From a virus: a DNA stretch of 20,028 nucleotides. This document shows, piece by piece, positions 1 to 7,377 of this stretch (positions within the stretch are counted from its first letter, which is position 1; every line of letters starts with the position of its first letter). The notes under the pieces were generated by a model, which worked only from the letters and a program-made list of their open reading frames with translations, was not told the origin of the DNA and ran no database searches. Made by a program: the position numbers and the translations under genes. The stretch lies in the IMG/VR virus record IMGVR_UViG_3300017724_000136, positions 1 through 20,028 of that record. One strand, written 5' to 3'.

Positions 1-1
1 A

Positions 2-1573
2 CAGAAGAACGCAGGCAGACTCATAGAGGTCTTTAAGCGACTCGACAAGGATGGCTACGGGAAGATGGCTAAAGATATCGAGAAAGCCTACGGAATCATG
101 GACGCGGAGACTCAAAAAGCTCTTGACAAGGCGGCAGATACGATAGAGCGATTCAAGAATAAAGCTACGATTCGAGTAGGAGAGTTAATAGCAGGAGAAG
201 CAGACGGAGCCGCGCTAAAAATTCTAGGACTTTCGGTCGCCAAAGCGGGCGCGATGCTAGGCGTAGGAATGATAAACAGTATGGCGGATGCTGTCATCTT
301 CGCTCGAAACGCTTTCGGAGCTTTCGCAGACTTCTTTTGGAATCAGATGTCTACTTCTGCGAGGATGTTGGGAAATATCTTAAAGATGGAATTTTTCGAC
401 GCTGTGAACGCGATGATTATCAAGATGAATAAACTTCCTATGGTCGATATAGACTTAATCGATACTAGAAAAATAGCGAAGAAGCTAGAGGAAGACTTAA
501 AGAAGGGATCGGCGACGTATACCGATCACTTAATGGGAACTACGGGCATCGAAGGAGCGCGAGAGCTACAAGGAGGCGAAGAGGGTTTCGATGTGGTCGG
601 TGAAACCGGATACGATCCGGGCAAGTTTTACGATAAAGAGATAGAGAATCAGAAAGCGATACTCGAAAAATCTAGAGAAAAGGAGAAGGAACTCGAAGAC
701 TTAGGAGGCGAAGGAGGCACAGGCTCCGAAGGAGGCACAGGAGGCGCGGGAGACACAGGCTCCGAAGGAGGCACAGGAGGCGAAGGAGGCACAGGCTCTG
801 AAGGAGTCGATACTTCAACAGACGAAGAGAAGAGGAAAGAAAAAATTAAAGCTCTAGAAGAAGAGATTAATGGACTGCAGCTCGCATCCCTTCGAGCGCA
901 AGCTAAAGGAGACGAGGAGGCGCAAGCTCGTCTGGAGAAAAGAGCAGAGCTGACTAAGAAGATCTTAGATATCATGAGAAAATATGATATCTCGCATGAA
1001 GAGGCTTCAAGTCTCGCCGAGCAGACTCAAGAAAAACCAGAGGAGCCAACGGCAGACGATAAGAGAGCGGAGAAGATCAAGGGGCTAGAGAAGCAGATAG
1101 AAGACATGGAGCTGCAGGCTATACGCGCCCAAGCCGATGGCGATGAGAAGGGACAAGCCGCTATGGAGAGAAGGGTAGAACTAGCGAACAGAATTGTAGA
1201 CATCATGAACGATCACAATGTCTCGCAGGAGGAAGCCACTCGCATAGCCAATAAAATGAGAGACGCAGAAGAAGCTAAGGCTGCGAAGGATGCTCCTAGG
1301 AGCGAACTAACGGGAAGAGATCTCCAGAAAGCTGCCAATTTAGCAGGAAAAGGGATGGCGGGAGATCAAGCCTCTTTTCTGGGAGGGGACGATATTCGAT
1401 TTGAGAGAGACGGGAAGGGGAATTTCCAGCAGTTCGTAGGAGGAAATAAAGGAAAGGTTTTTACCGAAGAGCAGATGCAGGCGAGTTTACAAAATCAGAT
1501 AGATAAAGACGGCTCTGAAGGTCTTCTCGAAAAAATTAACGCAACTCTGGAGGGCAAATTCGTATCGCAATAG
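2..1573 (+). CDS. Tail tape measure protein, C-terminal part (5' end outside window)
   Basis: The reading frame is open from base 2 with no stop, so the gene starts upstream; the ATG at 65 is probably internal, since it has no Shine-Dalgarno sequence. About 523 residues are visible. An Ala/Gly-rich hydrophobic stretch (about 170-350) is followed by a charged helical region, a Gly/Thr/Glu-rich low-complexity linker (704-806) and two copies of a helical repeat containing the pattern RAQAxGDExxQAxxExR, then IMxxxxxSxEEA. Similar repeats occur near the C-terminus of many phage tape measure proteins, from memory of the family. Tape measures sit inside the tail tube and set its length. The position just before small tail proteins and fibres agrees with this. 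The call rests on composition, repeats and context; another large tail protein or internal virion protein is possible. Confidence 0.65.
   Translation, partial: QKNAGRLIEVFKRLDKDGYGKMAKDIEKAYGIMDAETQKALDKAADTIERFKNKATIRVGELIAGEADGAALKILGLSVAKAGAMLGVGMINSMADAVIFARNAFGAFADFFWNQMSTSARMLGNILKMEFFDAVNAMIIKMNKLPMVDIDLIDTRKIAKKLEEDLKKGSATYTDHLMGTTGIEGARELQGGEEGFDVVGETGYDPGKFYDKEIENQKAILEKSREKEKELEDLGGEGGTGSEGGTGGAGDTGSEGGTGGEGGTGSEGVDTSTDEEKRKEKIKALEEEINGLQLASLRAQAKGDEEAQARLEKRAELTKKILDIMRKYDISHEEASSLAEQTQEKPEEPTADDKRAEKIKGLEKQIEDMELQAIRAQADGDEKGQAAMERRVELANRIVDIMNDHNVSQEEATRIANKMRDAEEAKAAKDAPRSELTGRDLQKAANLAGKGMAGDQASFLGGDDIRFERDGKGNFQQFVGGNKGKVFTEEQMQASLQNQIDKDGSEGLLEKINATLEGKFVSQ
704..806 (+). repeat. 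Gly-rich low-complexity tandem repeat in tape measure gene
   Basis: Roughly 100 bases are built from shuffled copies of units such as GGAGGCACAGGC, GGAGGCGAA and GGCTCCGAA. They encode Gly/Thr/Ser/Glu-rich residues with GGTG and SEGG motifs. The DNA copies are nearly identical, which suggests recent slippage or unequal exchange. The segment lies between helical regions and probably forms a flexible linker whose length may vary among relatives. Confidence 0.85.
839..1251 (+). repeat. Two diverged 77-residue helical repeats within the tape measure protein
   Basis: Unit 1 starts near base 839 and unit 2 near 1070, an offset of 231 bases (77 codons). Both share the pattern EKIKxLExxIxxxxLxxxRAQAxGDE, then ExRxEL, IxDIM and SxEEA. 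The DNA has diverged far more than the protein pattern, so this is an old duplication kept by selection. The sequence predicts long amphipathic helices. Confidence 0.75.
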
Positions 1574-1576
1574 ATT

Positions 1577-2293
1577 ATGGCTAGAACAGACGACATGCCA
1601 TCGCCTCTTACGCAAAGAGTAGAGCTAGACCTAGAAGCTAATTTTTTCATCAAGGATCCGCAGATCCCAGAGTCTTACGTGATTGTAGAGAAGTCGGCTC
1701 AGAATAAGGACTCATACAAACCGACAGCTATAGGGACGGCTCATAAAAATCAAACAAAGTATTTTCTATATGAGGAATCTGTAAGAGATATAGGGAATGG
1801 AATCTTTGAGATCGAATCTAAGTATGCTATCGTTCCTCCGACTTGGTATTCTTTTGAAGCTCAAAGCATTCCTTTCACTAAGTTTGCAGGGGTTACTGTC
1901 ACAGGATCCGGAAACGTAGTAATTACTCAAAGTTTTCTTTATGGATGGCTAAATCTACAAGGCATAGAAGATGTTAGAAACTTCGACGAAAGTGTCTTCG
2001 CTTCTACGGAGCAGAAGTCTGGCTCTATAAATTGCGTCGTTAGGGTTAAACATGAATATGCGTCTGCAAGTCTAGATTCGATAAAAAACGGAACTCTAGC
2101 TCCCTTTACTATTGAAACTGCGGGATATGAAGAAAATCCTAATAACGGAAATCAAGGCAATATCGACAGCGACTTAACTTTTACTTTTAATACTAGTGAT
2201 CCATCTAATCCTATTAAGTTCGAGGCGGGGAAATACATCGGAAATATTTATTATAATAAGACCTACGAAATCGTCAGCACTTTCGTTATATGA
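1577..2293 (+). CDS. Putative tail structural protein, 238 aa
   Basis: I do not recognise a named family. The protein is soluble, rich in beta-forming residues and aromatics, and has no signal peptide or membrane segment. It starts 3 bases after the tape measure stop with no clear Shine-Dalgarno sequence, and its stop overlaps the next ATG by 4 bases (ATGA at 2290), so translation is probably coupled. Genes directly after a tape measure commonly encode distal tail, hub or baseplate proteins, which is the likely role by position. It is rich in Asn, Ser and Thr, like the following genes, consistent with an external virion component. No catalytic motif is visible. Confidence 0.6.
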   Translation: MARTDDMPSPLTQRVELDLEANFFIKDPQIPESYVIVEKSAQNKDSYKPTAIGTAHKNQTKYFLYEESVRDIGNGIFEIESKYAIVPPTWYSFEAQSIPFTKFAGVTVTGSGNVVITQSFLYGWLNLQGIEDVRNFDESVFASTEQKSGSINCVVRVKHEYASASLDSIKNGTLAPFTIETAGYEENPNNGNQGNIDSDLTFTFNTSDPSNPIKFEAGKYIGNIYYNKTYEIVSTFVI

Positions 2294-2865
2294 TCGAGAG
2301 ACTAACTAAAAACGAAGCTCCGTCTCTACTCGATACAGATAAAGCTAACGAGCTTATCGATGCGATCAATGGATTATATAATTCTACGGGAGCTGGGGGA
2401 ATTAACGTAAGGCAGAACGACGACGGATCCCTTCTTATATATGCAGGGACTCCAGAGACTATAAACACTAGATATCATCCTTTCGAGATCATTAGCGTAG
2501 GTGAAAGCAACGTAGTCGTAAACGCTGGTCTAGTGAATGGAGTTCTCCCATCGAATCTAACTGTAGACAACGGGAGTGGCAGCAGTTATATTTGCCTAGA
2601 TATATCAGCAGATACGGACGGAGTAACATCTGTTAGCATAGTCAGAGAAAATTCTCCTCCAGACGGAATTCCTTTTGAGGAAAATGGGATAAATACTTCG
2701 TTTAAGTATGTAATCGCGATCGTAACTAAAACAGATGTCACTAGCCAAGTCGTAAATCACAACTTATTTTTTAACGTAGATATAGCTGCCGAAATACCGA
2801 AAACAAGTGTATCTGCAGGAGAGTATCCTAACGACATTTACTACACTTGGAAGCAGACTATGTAA
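2290..2865 (+). CDS. Putative small tail/virion protein, 191 aa
   Basis: The N-terminus (MIERLTKNEAPSLLDTDKAN) followed by ELIDAIN resembles the start of small structural proteins found beside tail fibre genes in other phages, where a short helix precedes a beta-rich body. That resemblance is from memory and gives no function. The rest contains alternating Gly/Asn/Asp turns and beta-type stretches (for example SNVVVNAGLVNGVLPSNL) and no catalytic motif. It overlaps its upstream neighbour by 4 bases and is followed after 4 bases by the large surface-protein gene, so it is embedded in a tail operon. A baseplate or fibre-attachment component is the best guess. Confidence 0.6.
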   Translation: MIERLTKNEAPSLLDTDKANELIDAINGLYNSTGAGGINVRQNDDGSLLIYAGTPETINTRYHPFEIISVGESNVVVNAGLVNGVLPSNLTVDNGSGSSYICLDISADTDGVTSVSIVRENSPPDGIPFEENGINTSFKYVIAIVTKTDVTSQVVNHNLFFNVDIAAEIPKTSVSAGEYPNDIYYTWKQTM

Positions 2866-2869
2866 TGAA

Positions 2870-5332
2870 ATGGCTTTTACACACAATAGACCTAGCGCAC
2901 GTAGACATTACGCTATCGAGAACGAAGTAAAGACAGATGGAACTCAAACTGTTAGTAGAATAGCTGGAGCATCTAGTTCGGAATCCACGACTTTTGACGG
3001 AGGAACGAATAAAACTTCTTTTGAAAATAAAGCAATACACAACGGAAATCATGTAGTAAGCAGTCAGTATTTATCAACTTTAAATACTGCAACTAGAGTA
3101 GGTGATGGCTTTGCTAGTGGTATGACTGGCGAAATAGTAGTTACTTCTATATTTTCCGATACTCAAGGTGAGTGTAGTAGAAAAACCTTCAATACTTTTT
3201 CCGAGACTCGCAAAGACACAGGCACAGGCAATGCTTTCGGAAATGGAAGGAGCGCGAGTTCATCTAGCACATATCGTAGTTTCAGAAGTTACGGGAGCAG
3301 TATTACGTCATCGAGCGCAGAAGGTTTTTATAGTTTTACTGCCTCTCGAAAAAGACAATCTGGTGACGGCGATGGAAATACTGGGAACTACACAGTAAGA
3401 ACTACTAATAGCACAAATTTTAGCATCGGAGGAACTACTGAAAGAGTAGCTGCTGGTAGTGTAGTAAATGCTACCACTACGACTTATATAGACAGTCTTA
3501 CTTATATTAAAATCGCAGGTAATACCGGAGAGACGCCTAATGGAGATACTGTAGATCAAGATCAAACCATTACCGGATCTGATACCGTTACCAACTTCAC
3601 TCGACATTTAGAAGCCGTCTATCACAATACTACGCCTACGACTATAGAGGAGGTAATACCGGAAGTAGTTACTGCGACTGAAAAAGTAAATGTTTCATAC
3701 CCAGCAAAATCTTCCAATCTACTTAGCACGGTCGTCAGTTTTTACGAGATTAGAACAACGATCAGTAGCTATAATGGAGCATATCAAACAGTCTCAAAGG
3801 ATGGCTTTACTACCGATAAGCAAACTATAACGAATACTCCTGTGGGAACGTATGGTGAGTTTACTGTTCACGGAGAAGCTAGTTTTCTAAAAGGAGGCGT
3901 TCGCCTTAGCAATGGATTTGTAAGCGGTGCTTCTCTTACTGACAAATTGACTGAGCTTTACATTACTCAGCCTCCCTTGAATCAAGCTATATCATACGAA
4001 ATATATGTTCCCAGCGTAGGCGAGACTCAGAAAACTGGAAATGCGATTACTAATTTAACGCAACCTCACAGTATTATTGGTTATACTTCATCTGAAGGAA
4101 CTAAGATATACTCAGACTTTACGGATTATAGTCATCCAGTGAATTTTAACGATACGGAGAGTCGCGGATATGTATATGATTCGTCTACATTCCGATCTTA
4201 CTATTACGACTACAAAACTACTAATAGAAAGAGAACTACTACCAATACGGAGGATGATGGCTTCGGTGGATCTTATAATGTTCAAGGATATTTCCCGGAC
4301 GTTACAACGGAGAATTTCACTAGATCAGGAAGCGATGGAGTGATAGATGTATCTCTTTTAACTACTTACTGGAAAGAAGGGAATTCGGTCAGAGGATACT
4401 TTCAAAGATCAAACACTAAACCAAGGGGTCATACTATTTATGAAAGTTTTCTATCTAAAGTTGGCTCGCCGTCTGTAACTCAAACAGCCGAGTTCGGAGT
4501 GGGGACTCGCTATCGAAATGCGACTCTAATAACTTTGGACAAAGGTGAAGAAGGAGGAATTCAATATAAAAGTTCTTCTGATATAAGTGGAGCTATTCGA
4601 GGGTCAAAAAACGCTACGATAGCTCACGAATATGTTACTACGACAGTTCTAAGCCAATCTGCGAATGTTACTGTCAATACTGCCGCTAGCAATAGCTACG
4701 AAAGTATTTGTCATCCTATACTCGGTAGAACTAATTTTCGAGCTGGATATAAGTTAAATCGATACGCTACTTTTCTTCCTTCTGATGAATACTACGGAGA
4801 TATCTACACTCACATAAAAGGATTTGGATATAATAGTGATCTAGGCAATGCCGAATTCATACACGAAGCTGACGGATCTTCTGTAATTAAATATGCAAAA
4901 AACTTTAGTCTCTTCAGCACTAATTCTGTGAACAAGGGATCGATGGCAAGTCAAAATGCTGCAACTTTAGGGATGTCCTCTAGTTCGCACACTAATCTCA
5001 AAGGATTGATTAAAATACAAAAGGGAGGAAATGACGCTAACTTGCGTAGAACTAGATTGATAGAAACTGGCAATGGGAGAGGATACTTTGGAGGCTTTGT
5101 GTTTACTAACGACAAAGGAATCGTAGCCAATGGTGGAGGAATTCCATACTCCTTCAAGGCTTGCGACGCTAATAATTCTAGCATTATAAACATAGGCTTG
5201 CCAGATTTAGGAGATTACTCAAATATAAAGACAAAGACTATTCCAGCCAATGCTATGATTTTCCTTAATCAAACCACAGTTCCGTATAGTAGAAGCAATA
5301 TAGATATGGATGTGGTCGATAGATTCCAATAA
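2870..5332 (+). CDS. Large Ser/Thr/Asn-rich putative tail surface or receptor-binding protein, 820 aa
   Basis: The chosen start is ATG 2870 (MAFTHNRPSARRHY), 4 bases after the stop of the preceding gene; an earlier in-frame ATG at 2807 lies inside that gene and is less likely. The protein is strikingly rich in Ser, Thr, Asn, Gly and Tyr and poor in long hydrophobic runs, with many short beta-prone segments, typical of extended virion surface proteins such as fibres and spikes. I see no enzyme motif or intramolecular chaperone. Its codons look more AT-rich (AAT, ACT, AGT) than those of the sugar genes that follow, partly because of its amino acid make-up. Its place between small tail proteins and the fibre gene supports an adhesin-like role, but the family is unrecognised. 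Confidence 0.6.
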   Translation: MAFTHNRPSARRHYAIENEVKTDGTQTVSRIAGASSSESTTFDGGTNKTSFENKAIHNGNHVVSSQYLSTLNTATRVGDGFASGMTGEIVVTSIFSDTQGECSRKTFNTFSETRKDTGTGNAFGNGRSASSSSTYRSFRSYGSSITSSSAEGFYSFTASRKRQSGDGDGNTGNYTVRTTNSTNFSIGGTTERVAAGSVVNATTTTYIDSLTYIKIAGNTGETPNGDTVDQDQTITGSDTVTNFTRHLEAVYHNTTPTTIEEVIPEVVTATEKVNVSYPAKSSNLLSTVVSFYEIRTTISSYNGAYQTVSKDGFTTDKQTITNTPVGTYGEFTVHGEASFLKGGVRLSNGFVSGASLTDKLTELYITQPPLNQAISYEIYVPSVGETQKTGNAITNLTQPHSIIGYTSSEGTKIYSDFTDYSHPVNFNDTESRGYVYDSSTFRSYYYDYKTTNRKRTTTNTEDDGFGGSYNVQGYFPDVTTENFTRSGSDGVIDVSLLTTYWKEGNSVRGYFQRSNTKPRGHTIYESFLSKVGSPSVTQTAEFGVGTRYRNATLITLDKGEEGGIQYKSSSDISGAIRGSKNATIAHEYVTTTVLSQSANVTVNTAASNSYESICHPILGRTNFRAGYKLNRYATFLPSDEYYGDIYTHIKGFGYNSDLGNAEFIHEADGSSVIKYAKNFSLFSTNSVNKGSMASQNAATLGMSSSSHTNLKGLIKIQKGGNDANLRRTRLIETGNGRGYFGGFVFTNDKGIVANGGGIPYSFKACDANNSSIINIGLPDLGDYSNIKTKTIPANAMIFLNQTTVPYSRSNIDMDVVDRFQ

Positions 5333-5348
5333 AATAGATTCTAATAAA
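5319..5348 (+). repeat. Perfectly abutting 15-bp tandem duplication across a gene junction
   Basis: Two adjacent 15-bp units, ATAGATTC(C/T)AATAAA at 5319-5333 and 5334-5348, differ at one base. The first contains the TAA stop of the large tail protein (5330-5332); the second supplies the whole leader of the glycosyltransferase gene starting at 5350. No Shine-Dalgarno sequence is present. Confidence 0.9.
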
Positions 5349-5349
5349 A

Positions 5350-6369
5350 ATGAAAAAAATAGCGACAGTCATTGTAGCTACTAAATCTTACATCGATCCC
5401 TTAGAAGTATGCCTTCGTAGAACTAGGACGGCGATCGAGCATGAGGGTTCCGAGTTCGATCATCGACTTATCGTAGTCACAGACAAGGCGAGCAAAAAGG
5501 CAGTCGATGCCTTGGCTAAAGACTTCGAGGATCGCGAGATCATAGCGATCGACATGGAGGAGAGCGGAGAGCATTACAAAAAGGATCGGCAGATCCTAAT
5601 AGCTTCTCTGCAGTCTACAGGATTTGACGCAGCGAGACGCTGGGGATGCGACTTTCTCTGGAGCGTCGAGGCAGACGTTCTAGTTCCTCACAATGCTCTA
5701 TCTGTATCTCTAGACATGCTACGCTTCGACGGAGGCTACTACGACGTCTCCTTCGTCACTTATCCTTCGCAGGGAGGCGGGAGCTTTCTAGGAGGACATG
5801 GAAGCTATAGGCATCCGATCGCAGAGGACTATCTGCCAGAGGAGCGGATCATTCCCAGCAAGCTGCAGCTACTCATAGACTCTTGCGAGGAGAGGCTAAA
5901 AAATAAGGACATGAGCCGAGAATCATTCGACAAGGAGCATGAGAGAATGGGCAGGATAAATGAGCGCATTAAAAAATGTCCTCCGAGCGGCAACGTCTTC
6001 GAGCTGAATGCGAAGAAGTGGAGACGCAGAGGATGGCTAGACAACAGTCATGTCGGCACAGGTCGAGGCGCAGTCATCGAGACGGACTGGACTGGACTCG
6101 GATGCACTCTCATGAGCAAGCGAGCCGCATCTCTAGCTCACTTCGACGGATACGATGGAGGAGGGACGCAGGATCTGTATCTTAACTGGCACAAATGGCA
6201 TCCGGAAGGACTCCGATTTTGCTGTATCACTCACACGGTCTGCGATCACGTCGTGAGAGACGAGGATGCAGAGGGAGGACTTACCACTCTCAAGGCTTAT
6301 CACGAAACAGAGGGAGAGACGAGAGGGCATCTACGATATCGGCGCACTCCATTCCATAAATTTATATGA
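5350..6369 (+). CDS. GT-A-like glycosyltransferase, 339 aa
   Basis: The N-terminus (KKIATVIVATKSYIDPLEVC) looks like the first beta strand and nucleotide-binding loop of GT-A fold glycosyltransferases. An acidic patch, CDFLWSVEADVLVP (residues 100-113), fits the metal- and sugar-nucleotide-binding DxD position. Near the C-terminus, GGGTQDLYLNWHKWHPEG followed by THTVCDHV matches the pattern of a general-base acid and a late metal-binding His in such enzymes. The expected reaction is sugar transfer from an activated nucleotide sugar; the acceptor cannot be read from the sequence. The next gene overlaps by 4 bases and encodes a sugar-nucleotide dehydratase-like enzyme, so the two probably act together to decorate tail proteins or host surface glycans. 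The start has an A-rich leader without Shine-Dalgarno. Confidence 0.65.
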   Translation: MKKIATVIVATKSYIDPLEVCLRRTRTAIEHEGSEFDHRLIVVTDKASKKAVDALAKDFEDREIIAIDMEESGEHYKKDRQILIASLQSTGFDAARRWGCDFLWSVEADVLVPHNALSVSLDMLRFDGGYYDVSFVTYPSQGGGSFLGGHGSYRHPIAEDYLPEERIIPSKLQLLIDSCEERLKNKDMSRESFDKEHERMGRINERIKKCPPSGNVFELNAKKWRRRGWLDNSHVGTGRGAVIETDWTGLGCTLMSKRAASLAHFDGYDGGGTQDLYLNWHKWHPEGLRFCCITHTVCDHVVRDEDAEGGLTTLKAYHETEGETRGHLRYRRTPFHKFI

Positions 6370-7355
6370 AAAAAAGACTACTAATAACAGGGAGCGCAGG
6401 CTTCGTCGGATCTCATACGGCGAAGTGGGCATTAGAAAAAACAGAATGGGAGGTAGTCGGACTCGACTCCTTTCGTCATTTAGGCGATGCAGAGCGAGTC
6501 TCCGGAGATCCTCGATACTCGATGATCTGCCACGATCTTAACGCTCCCATCTCGAAGCGAACAGCATCTCGGATCGGACATATAGACTACATCATAAACT
6601 GCGCCTCGATCTCGCATGTAGACACGTCGATCGAGGATCCCATATACGTCTGGGAATCAAACACTCGGCTGATTGGAAACATTCTGCACTTCGCTCGCGA
6701 TCTTCCTAGTCTAGAGAAGTTCATCCATTGCTCGACAGACGAAGTCTTCGGCTCTGCCTACGGAGACCATTGCCATCATGAATGGGATGTCATCGCTCCT
6801 TCTAATCCTTACGCGGCATCTAAAGCGGCACAAGACGCTTTATGCTTTGCCTACTGGAGAACATACGGAACTCCGATCGCCATCACTCATTGCATGAATA
6901 TGATCGGCACGATGCAGGATCCGGAGAAGTATCTACCGAAGATCGTCTCTCGCGTTCATAAGGGAGAGGCTGTCACAGTTCACGGACAGCCAGACAGGGT
7001 CGGATCTCGAATGTATATAGACTGCAGGAACCTAGCCGACGCTTGGCTCTTCATGCTTCAAGAGATAGATTTCGCTTCCTACGGCGAAAAGCATTCTCGA
7101 ATGACTAAGTTTAACATCGCAGGACTAGAGGAGATAACGAATCTAGAACTGGCGCAGAAGATCGCTGATAGAATGGGAGAAGAACTCATCTACGAGTTTG
7201 TAGACTTTCACCGGACAAGAGCAGGACACGATCTTCGCTACGCTCTCGACAGCAGCAAGATATACTCCGCAGGATGGCGTCCTCCTATCGAGCTAGAGGA
7301 GACATTCGACCAAGTGATCGACCATGTGAGAAAGCACGAAGCATGGCAGGAGTAA
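6366..7355 (+). CDS. NAD-dependent sugar-nucleotide epimerase/dehydratase, RmlB-like, 329 aa
   Basis: This is an extended short-chain dehydrogenase. Residues 5-17 hold the NAD-binding loop (LLITGSAGFVGSH). NCASISHVDTSIEDP (about 79-93) matches the HVDxSI region of dTDP-glucose 4,6-dehydratases, STDEVFG (123-129) carries the Asp-Glu pair of that group, and YAASK (149-153) is the catalytic YxxxK. A late segment, FHRTRAGHDLRYALDSSKI, is also typical. At 329 residues it is slightly shorter than cellular RmlB. The likely reaction is NAD-dependent oxidation followed by dehydration or epimerisation of a nucleotide sugar; the exact substrate is not determinable. It overlaps the glycosyltransferase by 4 bases, so they are co-translated. 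The pair lies between two tail genes, an unusual place for host-type sugar metabolism. Confidence 0.85.
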   Translation: MKKRLLITGSAGFVGSHTAKWALEKTEWEVVGLDSFRHLGDAERVSGDPRYSMICHDLNAPISKRTASRIGHIDYIINCASISHVDTSIEDPIYVWESNTRLIGNILHFARDLPSLEKFIHCSTDEVFGSAYGDHCHHEWDVIAPSNPYAASKAAQDALCFAYWRTYGTPIAITHCMNMIGTMQDPEKYLPKIVSRVHKGEAVTVHGQPDRVGSRMYIDCRNLADAWLFMLQEIDFASYGEKHSRMTKFNIAGLEEITNLELAQKIADRMGEELIYEFVDFHRTRAGHDLRYALDSSKIYSAGWRPPIELEETFDQVIDHVRKHEAWQE

Positions 7356-7361
7356 ATTGAC

Positions 7362-7369
7362 AGAAGGAG
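7362..7369 (+). promoter_or_regulatory. Strong ribosome binding site that fixes the tail fibre start
   Basis: AGAAGGAG at 7362-7369 sits 8 bases before ATG 7378. It is one of only two clear Shine-Dalgarno sequences in the window and argues for the start at 7378 over an in-frame TTG at 7357. Confidence 0.75.
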
Positions 7370-7377
7370 CATTTTTA

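Noticed and set aside
649-975. Ser/Pro-rich reading frame on the - strand
   Set aside because: It is the antisense shadow of the Gly-rich repeat and helical region; strong coding signal is on the + strand and no start signal supports it.
2807-2869. Upstream in-frame ATG extending the large tail gene by 21 codons
   Set aside because: It lies fully inside the preceding gene, and ATG 2870 falls just after that gene's stop, matching the compact junctions elsewhere.
7357-7377. TTG start for the tail fibre gene, and TTGACA at 7357-7362 as a -35 box
   Set aside because: The Shine-Dalgarno at 7362-7369 points to ATG 7378, and the only AT-rich -10 candidate (7391) is too far (28 bases) for a promoter.
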